From positions 13,898 to 77,897 of the forward strand of contig JAAZXP010000002.1 in the NCBI GenBank assembly GCA_014240055.1: DNA of 64,000 nucleotides, written 5' to 3'. Origin of the DNA: Methanobacteriota archaeon. GTDB taxonomy: Archaea; Thermoplasmatota; Poseidoniia; MGIII; CG-Epi1. The notes under the pieces were generated by a model. The model worked only from the letters and a program-made list of their open reading frames with translations, did no database searches and was not told the DNA's origin. Each line of letters starts with the position of its first letter. Position 1 is the first letter of the stretch. Below, in pieces: positions 52,854 through 61,679 of the stretch. The position numbers were made by a program, and so were the translations under genes.

Positions 52854-55096
52854 TTATGCCACCAACGTGGATTGGCAGAGCGTTGTACTCTACTAGCTAA
52901 ATTAGTTTTCAAACTTATCAACGCCTTAGACTGACGTGTTTCTTCTTTTTCAACTGCTGAGGATTTCTGACCTTCAGCACTTTTATCAATAATCATTGCT
53001 GCTTTGGATCTAGCGTTCATTTCAGACAATACTGCTTTCAGAATTCTACGGCCTTCAACCTCATTAAGGGAGGAAACATCACCAATATCGACTTCTTTGG
53101 TTAATGGAACTAATTGTTTCAATGGCACATAATATGCCTGGTCTTTCAATAGATCATTTTGTAATTTTACTTCTATATTTTCACGCCTAGATTCTTCATT
53201 GGCAATTAACTTAGCTCTCTTAGTTGGATCATCAGTTTGAGAGATTTTAGCATCATTTTTTGCTCGAGTGGCTTGTTCTTTAGCTTCACGAGTTTGATAC
53301 TTCTGCCTGATCTTAGGTGGGAAATCCCCAACATCTACTTCTTCATCATCTCTAGACAAGTCCATCTCTCTTTCTTCAACTTTGCGACGACGTTTCTTAC
53401 CGCCTACTTGCATATCTTCGTAAACTTGACGCATAACATCTTCTGGATGAACATAATACTCAGCCACAACACGTGCAAAATCTTTGTAATCTCTAATACT
53501 TTTCTTTAAACACCATTCAATAACCAATTGACGTCTCTTAGTTTCATCCATTATCTCAACGCGGTTGAGATTTGCCTTCATCATAATTTTCTCAAAAATA
53601 TATGATTTACCTGTGAAAACATATTCGTCAATAGTATTGTCCCATCTGAAAGCTTCATTGGTTAATAATTCATGTGAATGAGGATCTATTCCTATAATTT
53701 CAACAATTGCTTTATTTCTTCGGACACGCTTACCACCAACACGAGTCTGAATCTGAATTGAAATTCCATCTAGTGCCGGAATTAACACTCTAGGAATCTC
53801 AATAGGTTTGTTTTCAAGACGATGTACTAAACTCTGAATAGAATCTGCGTGGAAAGTGGAATAAGTTGTGTGTCCTGTAGCCATAGCCTGGAATAGAACA
53901 TAAGCTTCAGCACCTCTAATCTCACCTACAATAATGTATTCTGGACGTTCACGAAGTGCTGCCCTTAACAAATCATACATGTCAACTTCTCCGGCTGCTT
54001 TTTCACCAGAACCTCCAGATTCTCCTCCAAAACCTTGCCTAGTACAACCTGGAATCCAGTTTGGATGAGGTAAATTCAATTCTCTTGTTTCTTCAATACT
54101 CACAATTTTGTGTTGCCATGGAAGGAAAAGAGAACAAGCATTCAAAGATGTCGTCTTTCCCGAAGCCGTTCCACCTACGAAAAGCATCGACATACCATAT
54201 TGCATTGCCAACCAAAAGAATGCAATTTGCATCGATGAAAATGTTTTAAATTCGAGTAAATCTACTGGAGTGAAGGGTTCATCTCTAAAGCGCCGTATCG
54301 TAAATGTTGAACCTTTTGTTGAAACTTCACGTCCAAGTGTCATAACAATACGTGACCCATCCATCAAAGTTGCATCCAATAATGGTTCTGCAATGGAAAT
54401 ATGCTTTCCACAGCGTTGAGCCATACGAATAATGTACTGTTCTAATACTAATTCATCTTCCCACATTACATTTGTTCGTAAAGATTCAAATCTTCTGTGG
54501 TAAACGAATATTTCAACACCAGGCCCATCACAAGAAACATCCTCAATATTCGGATCTTTCATCATGGTATCTATTTTTCCGTAACCAATCAAATCTCTTT
54601 CAATGTAATAATGTATTTTTTCTCGATTACTTTTACGTGATTTTAATCTATAACTATCTAAAATATCGTCTACTGCTTGTTTCAAAAAATCTTCTTGCGT
54701 CTCGTCGAGCGTCTCGCGATCAATATTGAGAGCCCTCTGGAGAACTAATTTAATTGTATCTAAATCTTCTGTCTCTTGCTTTGAAGCTTTTGGTTCGACT
54801 ACATAATAAAAACGAGAATAATCTCTTTTATCAAACAAAACTCTAACATAAGAATAAGGTGGATAAACTGGATAAGTATCTAACTCTTCAAAATCTTCAC
54901 CTATCTCAATATCATCCATGACCAAGTCATGAATTACACCATCTTTTTCGGCAGCTTTACGCTTCCTTTCTTCCGCTTTACGCTGTTTGTTAAGTTTACG
55001 ACGCTGAAGCCAAGAAAGTTTAGACTCATCAATCTCTTCCTCTTGCTCACCGAGTAAACTCGAAGCATTCTCCATTGTTTCTTTGGCTGCGCTCAT
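52844..55096 (-). CDS. CpaF/TadA-type pilus assembly ATPase with long charged terminal extensions
   Basis: The 750-residue ATPase has a basic coiled N-terminus (25-55). The core has Walker A GGTASGKT (308-315), VSIEETRELNLPH, Walker B RPEYIIVGEIRG (384-395) and the His box GHTTYSTFHAD (408-418). From about 560 to 750 a Lys/Glu-rich extension (KKRRRKVEEREMD and further helices) goes beyond normal TadA length. It drives the platform proteins downstream and lies 4 bases after a pilin-like gene. The extension may bind the platform, a regulator or RNA; this is unknown. Confidence 0.92.
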   Translation of the reverse strand: MSAAKETMENASSLLGEQEEEIDESKLSWLQRRKLNKQRKAEERKRKAAEKDGVIHDLVMDDIEIGEDFEELDTYPVYPPYSYVRVLFDKRDYSRFYYVVEPKASKQETEDLDTIKLVLQRALNIDRETLDETQEDFLKQAVDDILDSYRLKSRKSNREKIHYYIERDLIGYGKIDTMMKDPNIEDVSCDGPGVEIFVYHRRFESLRTNVMWEDELVLEQYIIRMAQRCGKHISIAEPLLDATLMDGSRIVMTLGREVSTKGSTFTIRRFRDEPFTPVDLLEFKTFSSMQIAFFWLAMQYGMSMLFVGGTASGKTTSLNACSLFLPWQHKIVSIEETRELNLPHPNWIPGCTRQGFGGESGGSGEKAAGEVDMYDLLRAALRERPEYIIVGEIRGAEAYVLFQAMATGHTTYSTFHADSIQSLVHRLENKPIEIPRVLIPALDGISIQIQTRVGGKRVRRNKAIVEIIGIDPHSHELLTNEAFRWDNTIDEYVFTGKSYIFEKIMMKANLNRVEIMDETKRRQLVIEWCLKKSIRDYKDFARVVAEYYVHPEDVMRQVYEDMQVGGKKRRRKVEEREMDLSRDDEEVDVGDFPPKIRQKYQTREAKEQATRAKNDAKISQTDDPTKRAKLIANEESRRENIEVKLQNDLLKDQAYYVPLKQLVPLTKEVDIGDVSSLNEVEGRRILKAVLSEMNARSKAAMIIDKSAEGQKSSAVEKEETRQSKALISLKTNLASRVQRSANPRWWHKWL

Positions 55097-55100
55097 TTTA

Positions 55101-55577
55101 TCATCCAGTGGTTAACTTGACAACCTTTAGATTATCATCATAGTATATGACTATATAAGAAGACGTCGATATCAATGGTGAACCGCTAGCAGTCTCTATT
55201 GCAGTAGCTGGAAATAGAGGGAATGTGACCTCGAATTCCCCACCTCTAGGCTGCATTGTAGTAACCTTGAGACCCTCGGCGGTGCCTGCCAACTTGTACT
55301 TTATTCCATGATTTATTGATTCGATACCTGTATTCAATTTGATAACTGGTGAAGAATCAGGATATTCTCTTACAGTAGTTAATAAATCTTCAACTGACAA
55401 TTGAAAATAAAGTGCCAACTGTTCAGCCTCTTCCTGTGCAGTATTTGCCATGTTTCCATTGAGCATTGTAGTGGAAGTAAGCATTATTGATGATAAAATT
55501 AAAATCGAAACGGCGATTGTGTAAACATAACCAATTAATTCTGATGCTGCTGAATCATCGTAAGCTAAATTTGACAT
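55101..55577 (-). CDS. Pilin-like protein
   Basis: The 158-residue protein starts with a short polar segment SNLAYDDSAASELIGY. A hydrophobic helix VYTIAVSILILSSIMLTST (about 18-36) follows, then an outer domain with many beta strands. The layout fits an archaeal pilin or minor pilin, although the processing motif is weak. It overlaps the major-pilin-like gene by 23 bases and precedes the ATPase gene by 4 bases. Confidence 0.65.
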   Translation of the reverse strand: MSNLAYDDSAASELIGYVYTIAVSILILSSIMLTSTTMLNGNMANTAQEEAEQLALYFQLSVEDLLTTVREYPDSSPVIKLNTGIESINHGIKYKLAGTAEGLKVTTMQPRGGEFEVTFPLFPATAIETASGSPLISTSSYIVIYYDDNLKVVKLTTG

Positions 55578-56625
55578 GTATTGTCCTCTCTAATAATCTA
55601 AAATCAAATGGCGTGGATTGTGAGTATAATATATCTTGTTCAATACCTTCACTTTGAAATGCCGAATGAGCTACCAATGAGTCCGATCTTTCAAATTGAT
55701 AATCTGCTGCGTCAAAACTATTGTAAGCCATGTAATGCCTTTGGAATGCTGATGAACTCTCCCCGTCAAAAGCGATTCGTAAACTGTAAATGTTAAGAGA
55801 AACATCGTTTCCTCCCTGGTTGCGAATATCAAAATTAAAGTTACCAGCCATTAATGATTTAATAGACGAAGAAAGATTGTAGTCCGTTTGATAAAATGTT
55901 AATGAATCATAAGTGTCTTCCTTCCCAACTTCTTCATTTATAACTGATCTAGTAAGAGGTTGTGAACTAACATAAAATTGACCACCTGGTTCTTTAGAAA
56001 CAACACCGCCGTTTAGCATCCTCATCTTGAAAACACCTGAAACTGAAGCATATTTGTAAGATAGTGAATCGGTACCATAAATGAAAAAACCTCCTACTTG
56101 TGTTGTGTTTTTAGTACTAGTATATGTTCCTTGAACACCGTAATCAAGAGGTGGGAAATCTGAAATATACGAATCTAAAGAATCTCCAGTCCACTGCGTC
56201 CCATCTGGATAAATTAAAGTAACTCTATATTCCTCTACGATATCTAAATCATCCTTTATTGCAAGAGATTCTGAACCCATTTTTACTCCTACTATTTTTG
56301 GAGATGACCAAGGAACTGCAGTATAATAATATCTTATTTCATCTAAGTTTTCACGTTGAACAAAAGTACCTGAACTAAAGGAGATTGTTGAAGTGCGAGA
56401 TGCACCCTCTCCTTGTGCAAGAACGTGATCTAAATCGGTATCAAAATTCAAAAGGTTATTTTGAGCTGAAGTATATATTGCGTAAGCCTCATTTTGCTGT
56501 ATTTGAGGAATGCCCCAAGCTAGCATAGTTCCGGTGACTGTAAGCATAATTGCCAATATTAAAATGGTACCAATTACGGGACTCACTCCTTCATCGGATT
56601 TTGTTAAGGATAGCTGACGCTGCAC
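55555..56625 (-). CDS. Archaeal type IV pilin-like protein (DEGVSPVIG type)
   Basis: The 356-residue protein starts at GTG. SLTKSDEGVSPVIGTILILA (6-25) is the classical euryarchaeal pilin N-terminus, a basic residue followed by acidic residues and G|VSPVIG before the assembly helix. The exterior domain is long (about 300 residues) and rich in Tyr, Ser and Thr, larger than most archaeal pilins. It is the first gene of the seven-gene cluster and has a TATA-like stretch (ATAATAC) about 32 bases upstream, so a very short leader is likely. Confidence 0.82.
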   Translation of the reverse strand: MQRQLSLTKSDEGVSPVIGTILILAIMLTVTGTMLAWGIPQIQQNEAYAIYTSAQNNLLNFDTDLDHVLAQGEGASRTSTISFSSGTFVQRENLDEIRYYYTAVPWSSPKIVGVKMGSESLAIKDDLDIVEEYRVTLIYPDGTQWTGDSLDSYISDFPPLDYGVQGTYTSTKNTTQVGGFFIYGTDSLSYKYASVSGVFKMRMLNGGVVSKEPGGQFYVSSQPLTRSVINEEVGKEDTYDSLTFYQTDYNLSSSIKSLMAGNFNFDIRNQGGNDVSLNIYSLRIAFDGESSSAFQRHYMAYNSFDAADYQFERSDSLVAHSAFQSEGIEQDILYSQSTPFDFRLLERTIHVKFSLR

Positions 56626-56666
56626 ACGAGCTCATCTAATAGGGGTTCAAAAAGTATTATGTTAAA

Positions 56667-57596
56667 CTAATGGCTATTATTTTCTAGCCATTTCTCGACA
56701 TCTATAGCTGCCATACAACCCATACCTGCTGCAGTTATAGCCTGACGATATCTAGTGTCTACTACGTCGCCACCTGCAAATACTCCCGGTATGCTAGTCA
56801 TTGTATTTTCTTTCCAAAGAAGATATCCACTCTCATCAGTTTCTAATTGATCATTCAAAAAGGAAGTCATCGGTTTGTGTCCAATTGCGATAAAGGCGCC
56901 GTCGCACTCTAACTTTTCCTCTGAACCTGTTTTTGTATTTACTAAAAGAGCTCCTTCAAAATTCCCTTCAGAACCCAACCATTCTTTTATGCTGTAATTT
57001 AGTTTCCAATCAATCTTTGAATTTGCTTTAGCTCTGTCTGCCATTATTTGTGATGCACGTAATCCCTCTCTTCTATGCACTATAGTTACTTTACTGCAGA
57101 ATTTTGTTAAAAATGTTGCTTCTTCCATAGCAGAATCTCCACCTCCAATAACAATTACTTCTTTATCTCTAAAAAAAGCACCATCGCAGGTTGCGCACGT
57201 TGAAATCCCACGGCCTTTATGAACGTCTTCATTTATTGCATCTAACCAAATTGCCTCAGCTCCTGTAGTAATTATTATTGAGTTAGCCAAATGGACCTCC
57301 TTTCCAACATTTAATTTAAAAGGTCTCTGAGAGAAATCAACCGAATCTACATTTTTATCAATTATTTCACAACCAAACCTAGAAGCTTGCGACCTCAGTT
57401 CAAGCATCATCTCAGGTCCACCAATACCTTCAGGATATCCTGGGAAATTTTCAATATCACTTGTTAACATCAGCTGGCCACCACTTGCAAATCCTGCAAA
57501 CAAAGTAGGATTAAGCATCGCTCTTCCTGCATACAACCCGGCAGTATACCCTGCTGGACCTGAACCAATAATTATCAAATCTTTAACTTCAGTCAT
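56667..57596 (-). CDS. trxB: Thioredoxin reductase
   Basis: TrxB passes electrons from NADPH to thioredoxin. The 309-residue protein has the FAD motif IIGSGPAGYTAGLYAGRA, the redox pair Cys134 and Cys137 in STCATCDGAFF, the NADPH motif VIVIGGGDSAMEEATFL and VFAGGDVVDTRYRQAITAAG. All catalytic parts are present at normal length. It is followed after 40 bases by the methyltransferase gene in the opposite order of coordinates but on the same strand. Confidence 0.95.
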   Translation of the reverse strand: MTEVKDLIIIGSGPAGYTAGLYAGRAMLNPTLFAGFASGGQLMLTSDIENFPGYPEGIGGPEMMLELRSQASRFGCEIIDKNVDSVDFSQRPFKLNVGKEVHLANSIIITTGAEAIWLDAINEDVHKGRGISTCATCDGAFFRDKEVIVIGGGDSAMEEATFLTKFCSKVTIVHRREGLRASQIMADRAKANSKIDWKLNYSIKEWLGSEGNFEGALLVNTKTGSEEKLECDGAFIAIGHKPMTSFLNDQLETDESGYLLWKENTMTSIPGVFAGGDVVDTRYRQAITAAGMGCMAAIDVEKWLENNSH

Positions 57597-57636
57597 TACC
57601 CTTCATTAGAAAGCCTTCTAAATTATTGTGTATGTC

Positions 57637-58377
57637 TTAACCATTCCATCTAGAAGATATAATAAAGCCAGTATGTCCAATACCATTATTATCGGGTCGT
57701 AAAGCACTGGAACGCGATTGCCAACCTCTCTGAATTATTTCTATAACTTCTATTTCTTTCCAACCATCTAAGGAATCCATGAGAGCTTTAATTTGATTTA
57801 CTGTTGGAATATAACATATTAGGAAGCCCCCGATCTGTAATGATTTCATTGACCAATTTACTAATTCCCAAGGATTAGGAAGATCTAATATTATTGAAGA
57901 GGCTCGTATAGGTGGTGTAGAGTCCATTAATTCTTCATTACGGAGATCTATCAAATTACTCCAAGGGCTCATTTTTATATTTTTCTGAGCTATCTTAAGA
58001 TGTCTTCTGTTACTCTCAAAAGTAATAACTTTTCCATTTGGAGCTATAGTTTGAGCAAGTGCTAAAGTTAATGCCCCAGAACCGCTACCTGCCTCAACCA
58101 CTGTTTGACCTGTTGAAAGGCCAGATCTATATAGGATCCAAGCAATATCTTTAGGAGATATGATTTGTGGGCCTCGTTTAAGGTTTAATTGTAGATCAGA
58201 TAAGACATAATCTACAAGAATACACTTTTCGTCTAATAAATCAAATTCCTTACCTAATTCCTTATTAAGTAAAACTTTAGTTGGAAAACGACCAAAATTC
58301 TTTATTTCTAAAACATCTAAATCCAAATCAACTAAATGGGCTGAACCACCAATTATTAGAAGATTGAAATTGCTCAT
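57637..58377 (-). CDS. trmI: tRNA (adenine-58 or 57/58-N1)-methyltransferase, TrmI type
   Basis: The 246-residue protein has a small N-terminal beta domain (1-70). A Rossmann domain follows with VVEAGSGSGALTLALAQTIA (about 90-110), VITFESNRRHLKIAQKN and the catalytic Asp in SSIILDLPNPWELVNW. RGPQIISPKDIAWILYRSG is the usual linker. It methylates N1 of A58 (in archaea sometimes also A57) in the T-loop. The uS15 gene lies 17 bases upstream on the same strand, placing it in a translation-related unit. Confidence 0.9.
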   Translation of the reverse strand: MSNFNLLIIGGSAHLVDLDLDVLEIKNFGRFPTKVLLNKELGKEFDLLDEKCILVDYVLSDLQLNLKRGPQIISPKDIAWILYRSGLSTGQTVVEAGSGSGALTLALAQTIAPNGKVITFESNRRHLKIAQKNIKMSPWSNLIDLRNEELMDSTPPIRASSIILDLPNPWELVNWSMKSLQIGGFLICYIPTVNQIKALMDSLDGWKEIEVIEIIQRGWQSRSSALRPDNNGIGHTGFIISSRWNG

Positions 58378-58394
58378 ATGAGCAAACTATTAGA

Positions 58395-58847
58395 CTAGCC
58401 TACCAAAAGCTTAGCGTTACTTAATGAATATTTCCAATCTGCAGGAATAACATTATTTGAACGGTAATACTTTGCTAGACGAAGTATCTTAGCTTCTGTT
58501 AAACGTAAGGAGCGTGTATTATGTATATCTTTCTTATTAATCTTTAAATGTTCACCCAACCGAACTGCTTTCCGCATAAGATTAGTTAAATCTTCAGGTA
58601 AAGAAGGTGATAAATCTTTTTCAGCTAATACTTTAGAAATTGATTTACCTGTTGCTAATTTTGTACTTGGTACTGCATGAGTGTCTCTTAGAGCAATACC
58701 AATTTGTGAAGTAGAATGACCTTCAGATGCTAACTCAATAATCGTCTTTTCAACATCTTTAGATTTAGGTGACCATTTAGGATTATTTTCTCTAGTCTGT
58801 GGGCTAGAGCCTGAGCGGCCTTTACGTCGTGCATGAATTCTTGCCAT
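58395..58847 (-). CDS. rps15: Small ribosomal subunit protein uS15
   Basis: The 150-residue protein is the archaeal/eukaryotic long form. It starts MARIHARRKGRSGSSPQTRE with the typical basic N-terminus and has ELASEGHSTSQIGIALRDTH and the four-helix core with LRLTEAKILRLAKYYRSNNV. The ending NVIPADWKYSLSNAKLLVG is slightly different from the usual KLPPNWKY...A but recognisable. It binds 16S rRNA in the platform region. Confidence 0.95.
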   Translation of the reverse strand: MARIHARRKGRSGSSPQTRENNPKWSPKSKDVEKTIIELASEGHSTSQIGIALRDTHAVPSTKLATGKSISKVLAEKDLSPSLPEDLTNLMRKAVRLGEHLKINKKDIHNTRSLRLTEAKILRLAKYYRSNNVIPADWKYSLSNAKLLVG

Positions 58848-58913
58848 TTATTATTTGTCTCCTATTGAGGTTATGGCGCCAGTCAGACCGGTATAAAAAC
58901 ATTAGCACATTTA

Positions 58914-60509
58914 TCAATAGTCTAAAGTCCAATATGCTGCTAATTCATCATTAGAATAGATCCTATAAGTAAAATCAGGCATAGATTCATAGTAAGGATT
59001 AGTGATTATTGAAAGAGTTGAAGACTTGCCACTAGAATCTGGCATTCCCAAATTAACAATAGATATTGAAACATTTTTCTGAATATCATATGATAATGAT
59101 GAACTGTTATTCCAACCCCATAGATGATCTTGAGATTTCCAATACAGGTCTTTTAATGATATTCTTTTAATTTCCATATCATCTAAAGATATTAGTCCTG
59201 AAGACAATTCCTTAGAATCTTGAATAGCGACCATATTCGAATAAGCAGCTAATCTTCGTTCCCTCTTTTGATCATTAGATTCCAGTATGGAATCCTCTAA
59301 ATTGGATTCCATCCATTGAGATGTTGAAATACTGCTCTCGCGAACATAATAAGTGTAGTACACTTCCTCACGTTCATGCGCATTAACTCTATAATCGAGA
59401 TCGTAATATGAGAATGAACTAACTAATATCGTAAATACAGCTAATAAAACTGCCAACCTATTTGGACTATCTTCTAAGTTATCTATAAAAAAATCAATTC
59501 CAGGTACAATCAGCAGCAGAATGCCGAATGTTACCAAATATGGAATGTAAATTAGATCAGATATAACAAAAAAAGAAAGAGCTAAATAAGACATTGAAAA
59601 GAAATATCCTTGAGAAACGCGGCCCTTCTGAACCCAAAATACTATTCCGAGGATAGATATAAAAAGAAAAGGACCAACATTTATCATATAATACATTATT
59701 AAATTGAACATGGCTGAAAATATCCCAATACCGCTAAAAAAGTAGACTCCAATAATTTCGTCGTCCGGACTGTAAGGCGAAAAATCTAAATACTGGAGAT
59801 AAAAAAGATACCCGGATAAAAATAATAGAAAACCCAAAACTTGTCTACCTGCTCTTTCTCTATTTGTAGCATTTTCTTGCCAATAATAACATAAAACAGA
59901 CATAACAAATGCTAATAATATTCCTGGAAATAATAGAGCCATTCTGTGTAGAGAGGGTAACATTATTCCTAATAATAATATTAATGAAATAATCCGAAAA
60001 GGATGGCGACCATACTTTGTATGAGATAGTCTAAGAAGTAACCAAATAAAAAAGGGCAGTAAAGCAATAAAACTAAATCTAAGAGAAATACTCCACAATG
60101 AAAATGTTATAAATCTCGGAGCGAATGAAAAACACAAAGTTGCAAACCATCTACTACGGAAATTATCTGTAAGTTCTCCAGTTAACATAAAAAATCCAAA
60201 AGTTGAGATCAAAGACAAAGATAAAGTATGTATCAAAATATACTCAAAAATGGAAAGACCTGTGATTGAGACGATAGTTGATGCTAATAATGTTGAACCT
60301 AGAGGAGTAGTTCCAGGAAATAAGCCATAAACTGACAAAATGTTTTCAGCCCAAACTATTTTCCCACTTAATATAACCGATTTAGCCATTGTGATATAAT
60401 AAAAATTATCTGTGCCAGTCGGTGTTGGAGTGATAGGATATCTAAGTAAAATTGTGAGAAATCCAAGTAAAAATAAGCTACTTTTACTGCTTAATGTTGG
60501 ACTTTTCAT
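58914..60509 (-). CDS. Multi-pass membrane protein with a possible glycosyltransferase-like (GT-C) layout
   Basis: From ATG 60509 the protein has 531 residues; an in-frame ATG at 60563 would add 18 residues, but a TATA-like box places transcription start near 60558. About eleven hydrophobic helices cover residues 10-385, followed by a soluble domain of about 145 residues. RYPITPTPTGTDNFYYITMA after helix 1 is the sort of acidic first loop seen in GT-C enzymes (oligosaccharyltransferase and dolichol-mannose users), but the evidence is weak. A role in cell-envelope glycosylation is speculative. Its C-terminus faces uS15, 66 bases away. Confidence 0.6.
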   Translation of the reverse strand: MKSPTLSSKSSLFLLGFLTILLRYPITPTPTGTDNFYYITMAKSVILSGKIVWAENILSVYGLFPGTTPLGSTLLASTIVSITGLSIFEYILIHTLSLSLISTFGFFMLTGELTDNFRSRWFATLCFSFAPRFITFSLWSISLRFSFIALLPFFIWLLLRLSHTKYGRHPFRIISLILLLGIMLPSLHRMALLFPGILLAFVMSVLCYYWQENATNRERAGRQVLGFLLFLSGYLFYLQYLDFSPYSPDDEIIGVYFFSGIGIFSAMFNLIMYYMINVGPFLFISILGIVFWVQKGRVSQGYFFSMSYLALSFFVISDLIYIPYLVTFGILLLIVPGIDFFIDNLEDSPNRLAVLLAVFTILVSSFSYYDLDYRVNAHEREEVYYTYYVRESSISTSQWMESNLEDSILESNDQKRERRLAAYSNMVAIQDSKELSSGLISLDDMEIKRISLKDLYWKSQDHLWGWNNSSSLSYDIQKNVSISIVNLGMPDSSGKSSTLSIITNPYYESMPDFTYRIYSNDELAAYWTLDY

Positions 60510-60576
60510 ATTATATGAAATGGAGTAATGTATTAAGCAGATATGTTTGATGGAAAATGGCATTTATTACCGCATA

Positions 60577-60585
60577 TTTTTATAT
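60577..60585. promoter_or_regulatory. Shared TATA-like region between divergent genes
   Basis: TTTTATATA lies 44-52 bases before ATG 60629 and is nearly symmetrical, so TBP could use it for both the respiratory operon (+) and the membrane-protein gene (-). Confidence 0.35.
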
Positions 60586-60628
60586 AGCAGAGACTTCCCT
60601 CGCAAAGCACCTATTCTGAGGGCGCAGT

Positions 60629-61324
60629 ATGGACATACGTAACACCATGAATTACAGTCTGTTTGCATTGCTGATTCTAACAGCACTGATAGCTGGTAAA
60701 AGTGTGGATGGATATCCTGCTGGCGGTGCTCAAGAGGGTGCAGGAGATGAATGGGCTGCAGATGCTATTGAAAATGGTTGCTCGTGTCACGCTGATACTC
60801 AACTTAATGAAGGAATGTACAGACTAGAAGGAATACCTCAAAAATACATTCCTGAACAAACATACAATCTTTCTCTTCAAATAAATGACTCAAATGTAGT
60901 GTCTGAAGAAGATGCCATACGTTACGGTGGTTTTCTAAGTGAAGTAAGTGAAGGTGCATACCAAACTAATGAAAATTATTGGATTGGAGGTGATGGATCT
61001 TATATCTCTCACAATGCTAACAGTAATGATGTCCGAAATTGGACATTCCAATGGACTGCCCCTGCCGAAGGAACTGGAGACGCAATTTTCACTATGTATT
61101 TTAATGTAGTGAATGGCTTAGGAACTAACGGCGATCAATGGTCGTATTTCACAGCCATATCTTTAGGAACTCCTCAACTGGCTTCAGAGGAAGTTTCAAT
61201 TCATGAGCTTGGAGTGTCGTTAATGCAATATTGGATTGCACTCATCGCTCTTGGCGTGGTTTTCTTTTCAATATTTGTTGCTTATGTAGTAATTAGAGGG
61301 GGGAGTGCTCATTACCGAGGTTAA
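60629..61324 (+). CDS. Surface-anchored reeler/choice-of-anchor-like protein with a CxCH motif, first gene of the Rieske/cytochrome b operon
   Basis: The 231-residue protein has a signal-like helix (about 8-24), and then GCSCHAD with Cys51, Cys53 and His54. The next region has YIPEQTYNLSLQI, GGFLSEVSEG and FTMYFNVVNGLG, a reeler/choice-of-anchor beta domain. One C-terminal helix (about 203-225) and a basic end complete it. In relatives CxxCH is the haem-binding form; here only one residue separates the cysteines. Covalent haem is therefore doubtful, and a disulfide or metal site is possible. Position in the operon argues for electron transfer near the outer membrane face. Confidence 0.65.
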   Translation: MDIRNTMNYSLFALLILTALIAGKSVDGYPAGGAQEGAGDEWAADAIENGCSCHADTQLNEGMYRLEGIPQKYIPEQTYNLSLQINDSNVVSEEDAIRYGGFLSEVSEGAYQTNENYWIGGDGSYISHNANSNDVRNWTFQWTAPAEGTGDAIFTMYFNVVNGLGTNGDQWSYFTAISLGTPQLASEEVSIHELGVSLMQYWIALIALGVVFFSIFVAYVVIRGGSAHYRG

Positions 61325-61676
61325 CGAAATTATAGAAAAGGTTGCTAAGGGTGAACTCACTTCAGAAGATGCCCAAAAGATATTAGGTACTTACAAAGAT
61401 GAAGAACTTGGAAAGGAATTACGAAATATACCTGGAAAAGAGCAACTTGAAATTTTTGCAATTGTACTATCGTTACTATTACTTGAACTAATGTATGATT
61501 CTTTATTTATTTACGGAATTATGGAAGGATGGAATCAACAATTCTTATCATTCACTATAGGCATGGCATTCTTAATTATGGGACTTATGGTTGACTTCTA
61601 TAGAAGGTCTTTCATGCCTGATGTATTAGAAGCTAAAAAACGAAGGAGGAAAGTTATTACCAAACTTGAACGTTAA
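61305..61676 (+). CDS. Small two-helix membrane protein of the cytochrome operon
   Basis: The 123-residue protein starts at GTG, overlapping the previous gene by 20 bases, with a strong AGGGGGGAG purine run just upstream. A soluble helical part (1-45) has EIIEKVAKGELTSEDAQKIL. Helices lie at about 48-70 and 76-95, and a very basic tail RRSFMPDVLEAKKRRRKVIT follows. I recognise no family. It may assist or anchor the Rieske/cytochrome b complex, as context suggests. Confidence 0.6.
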   Translation: MLITEVNEIIEKVAKGELTSEDAQKILGTYKDEELGKELRNIPGKEQLEIFAIVLSLLLLELMYDSLFIYGIMEGWNQQFLSFTIGMAFLIMGLMVDFYRRSFMPDVLEAKKRRRKVITKLER

Positions 61677-61679
61677 ATA

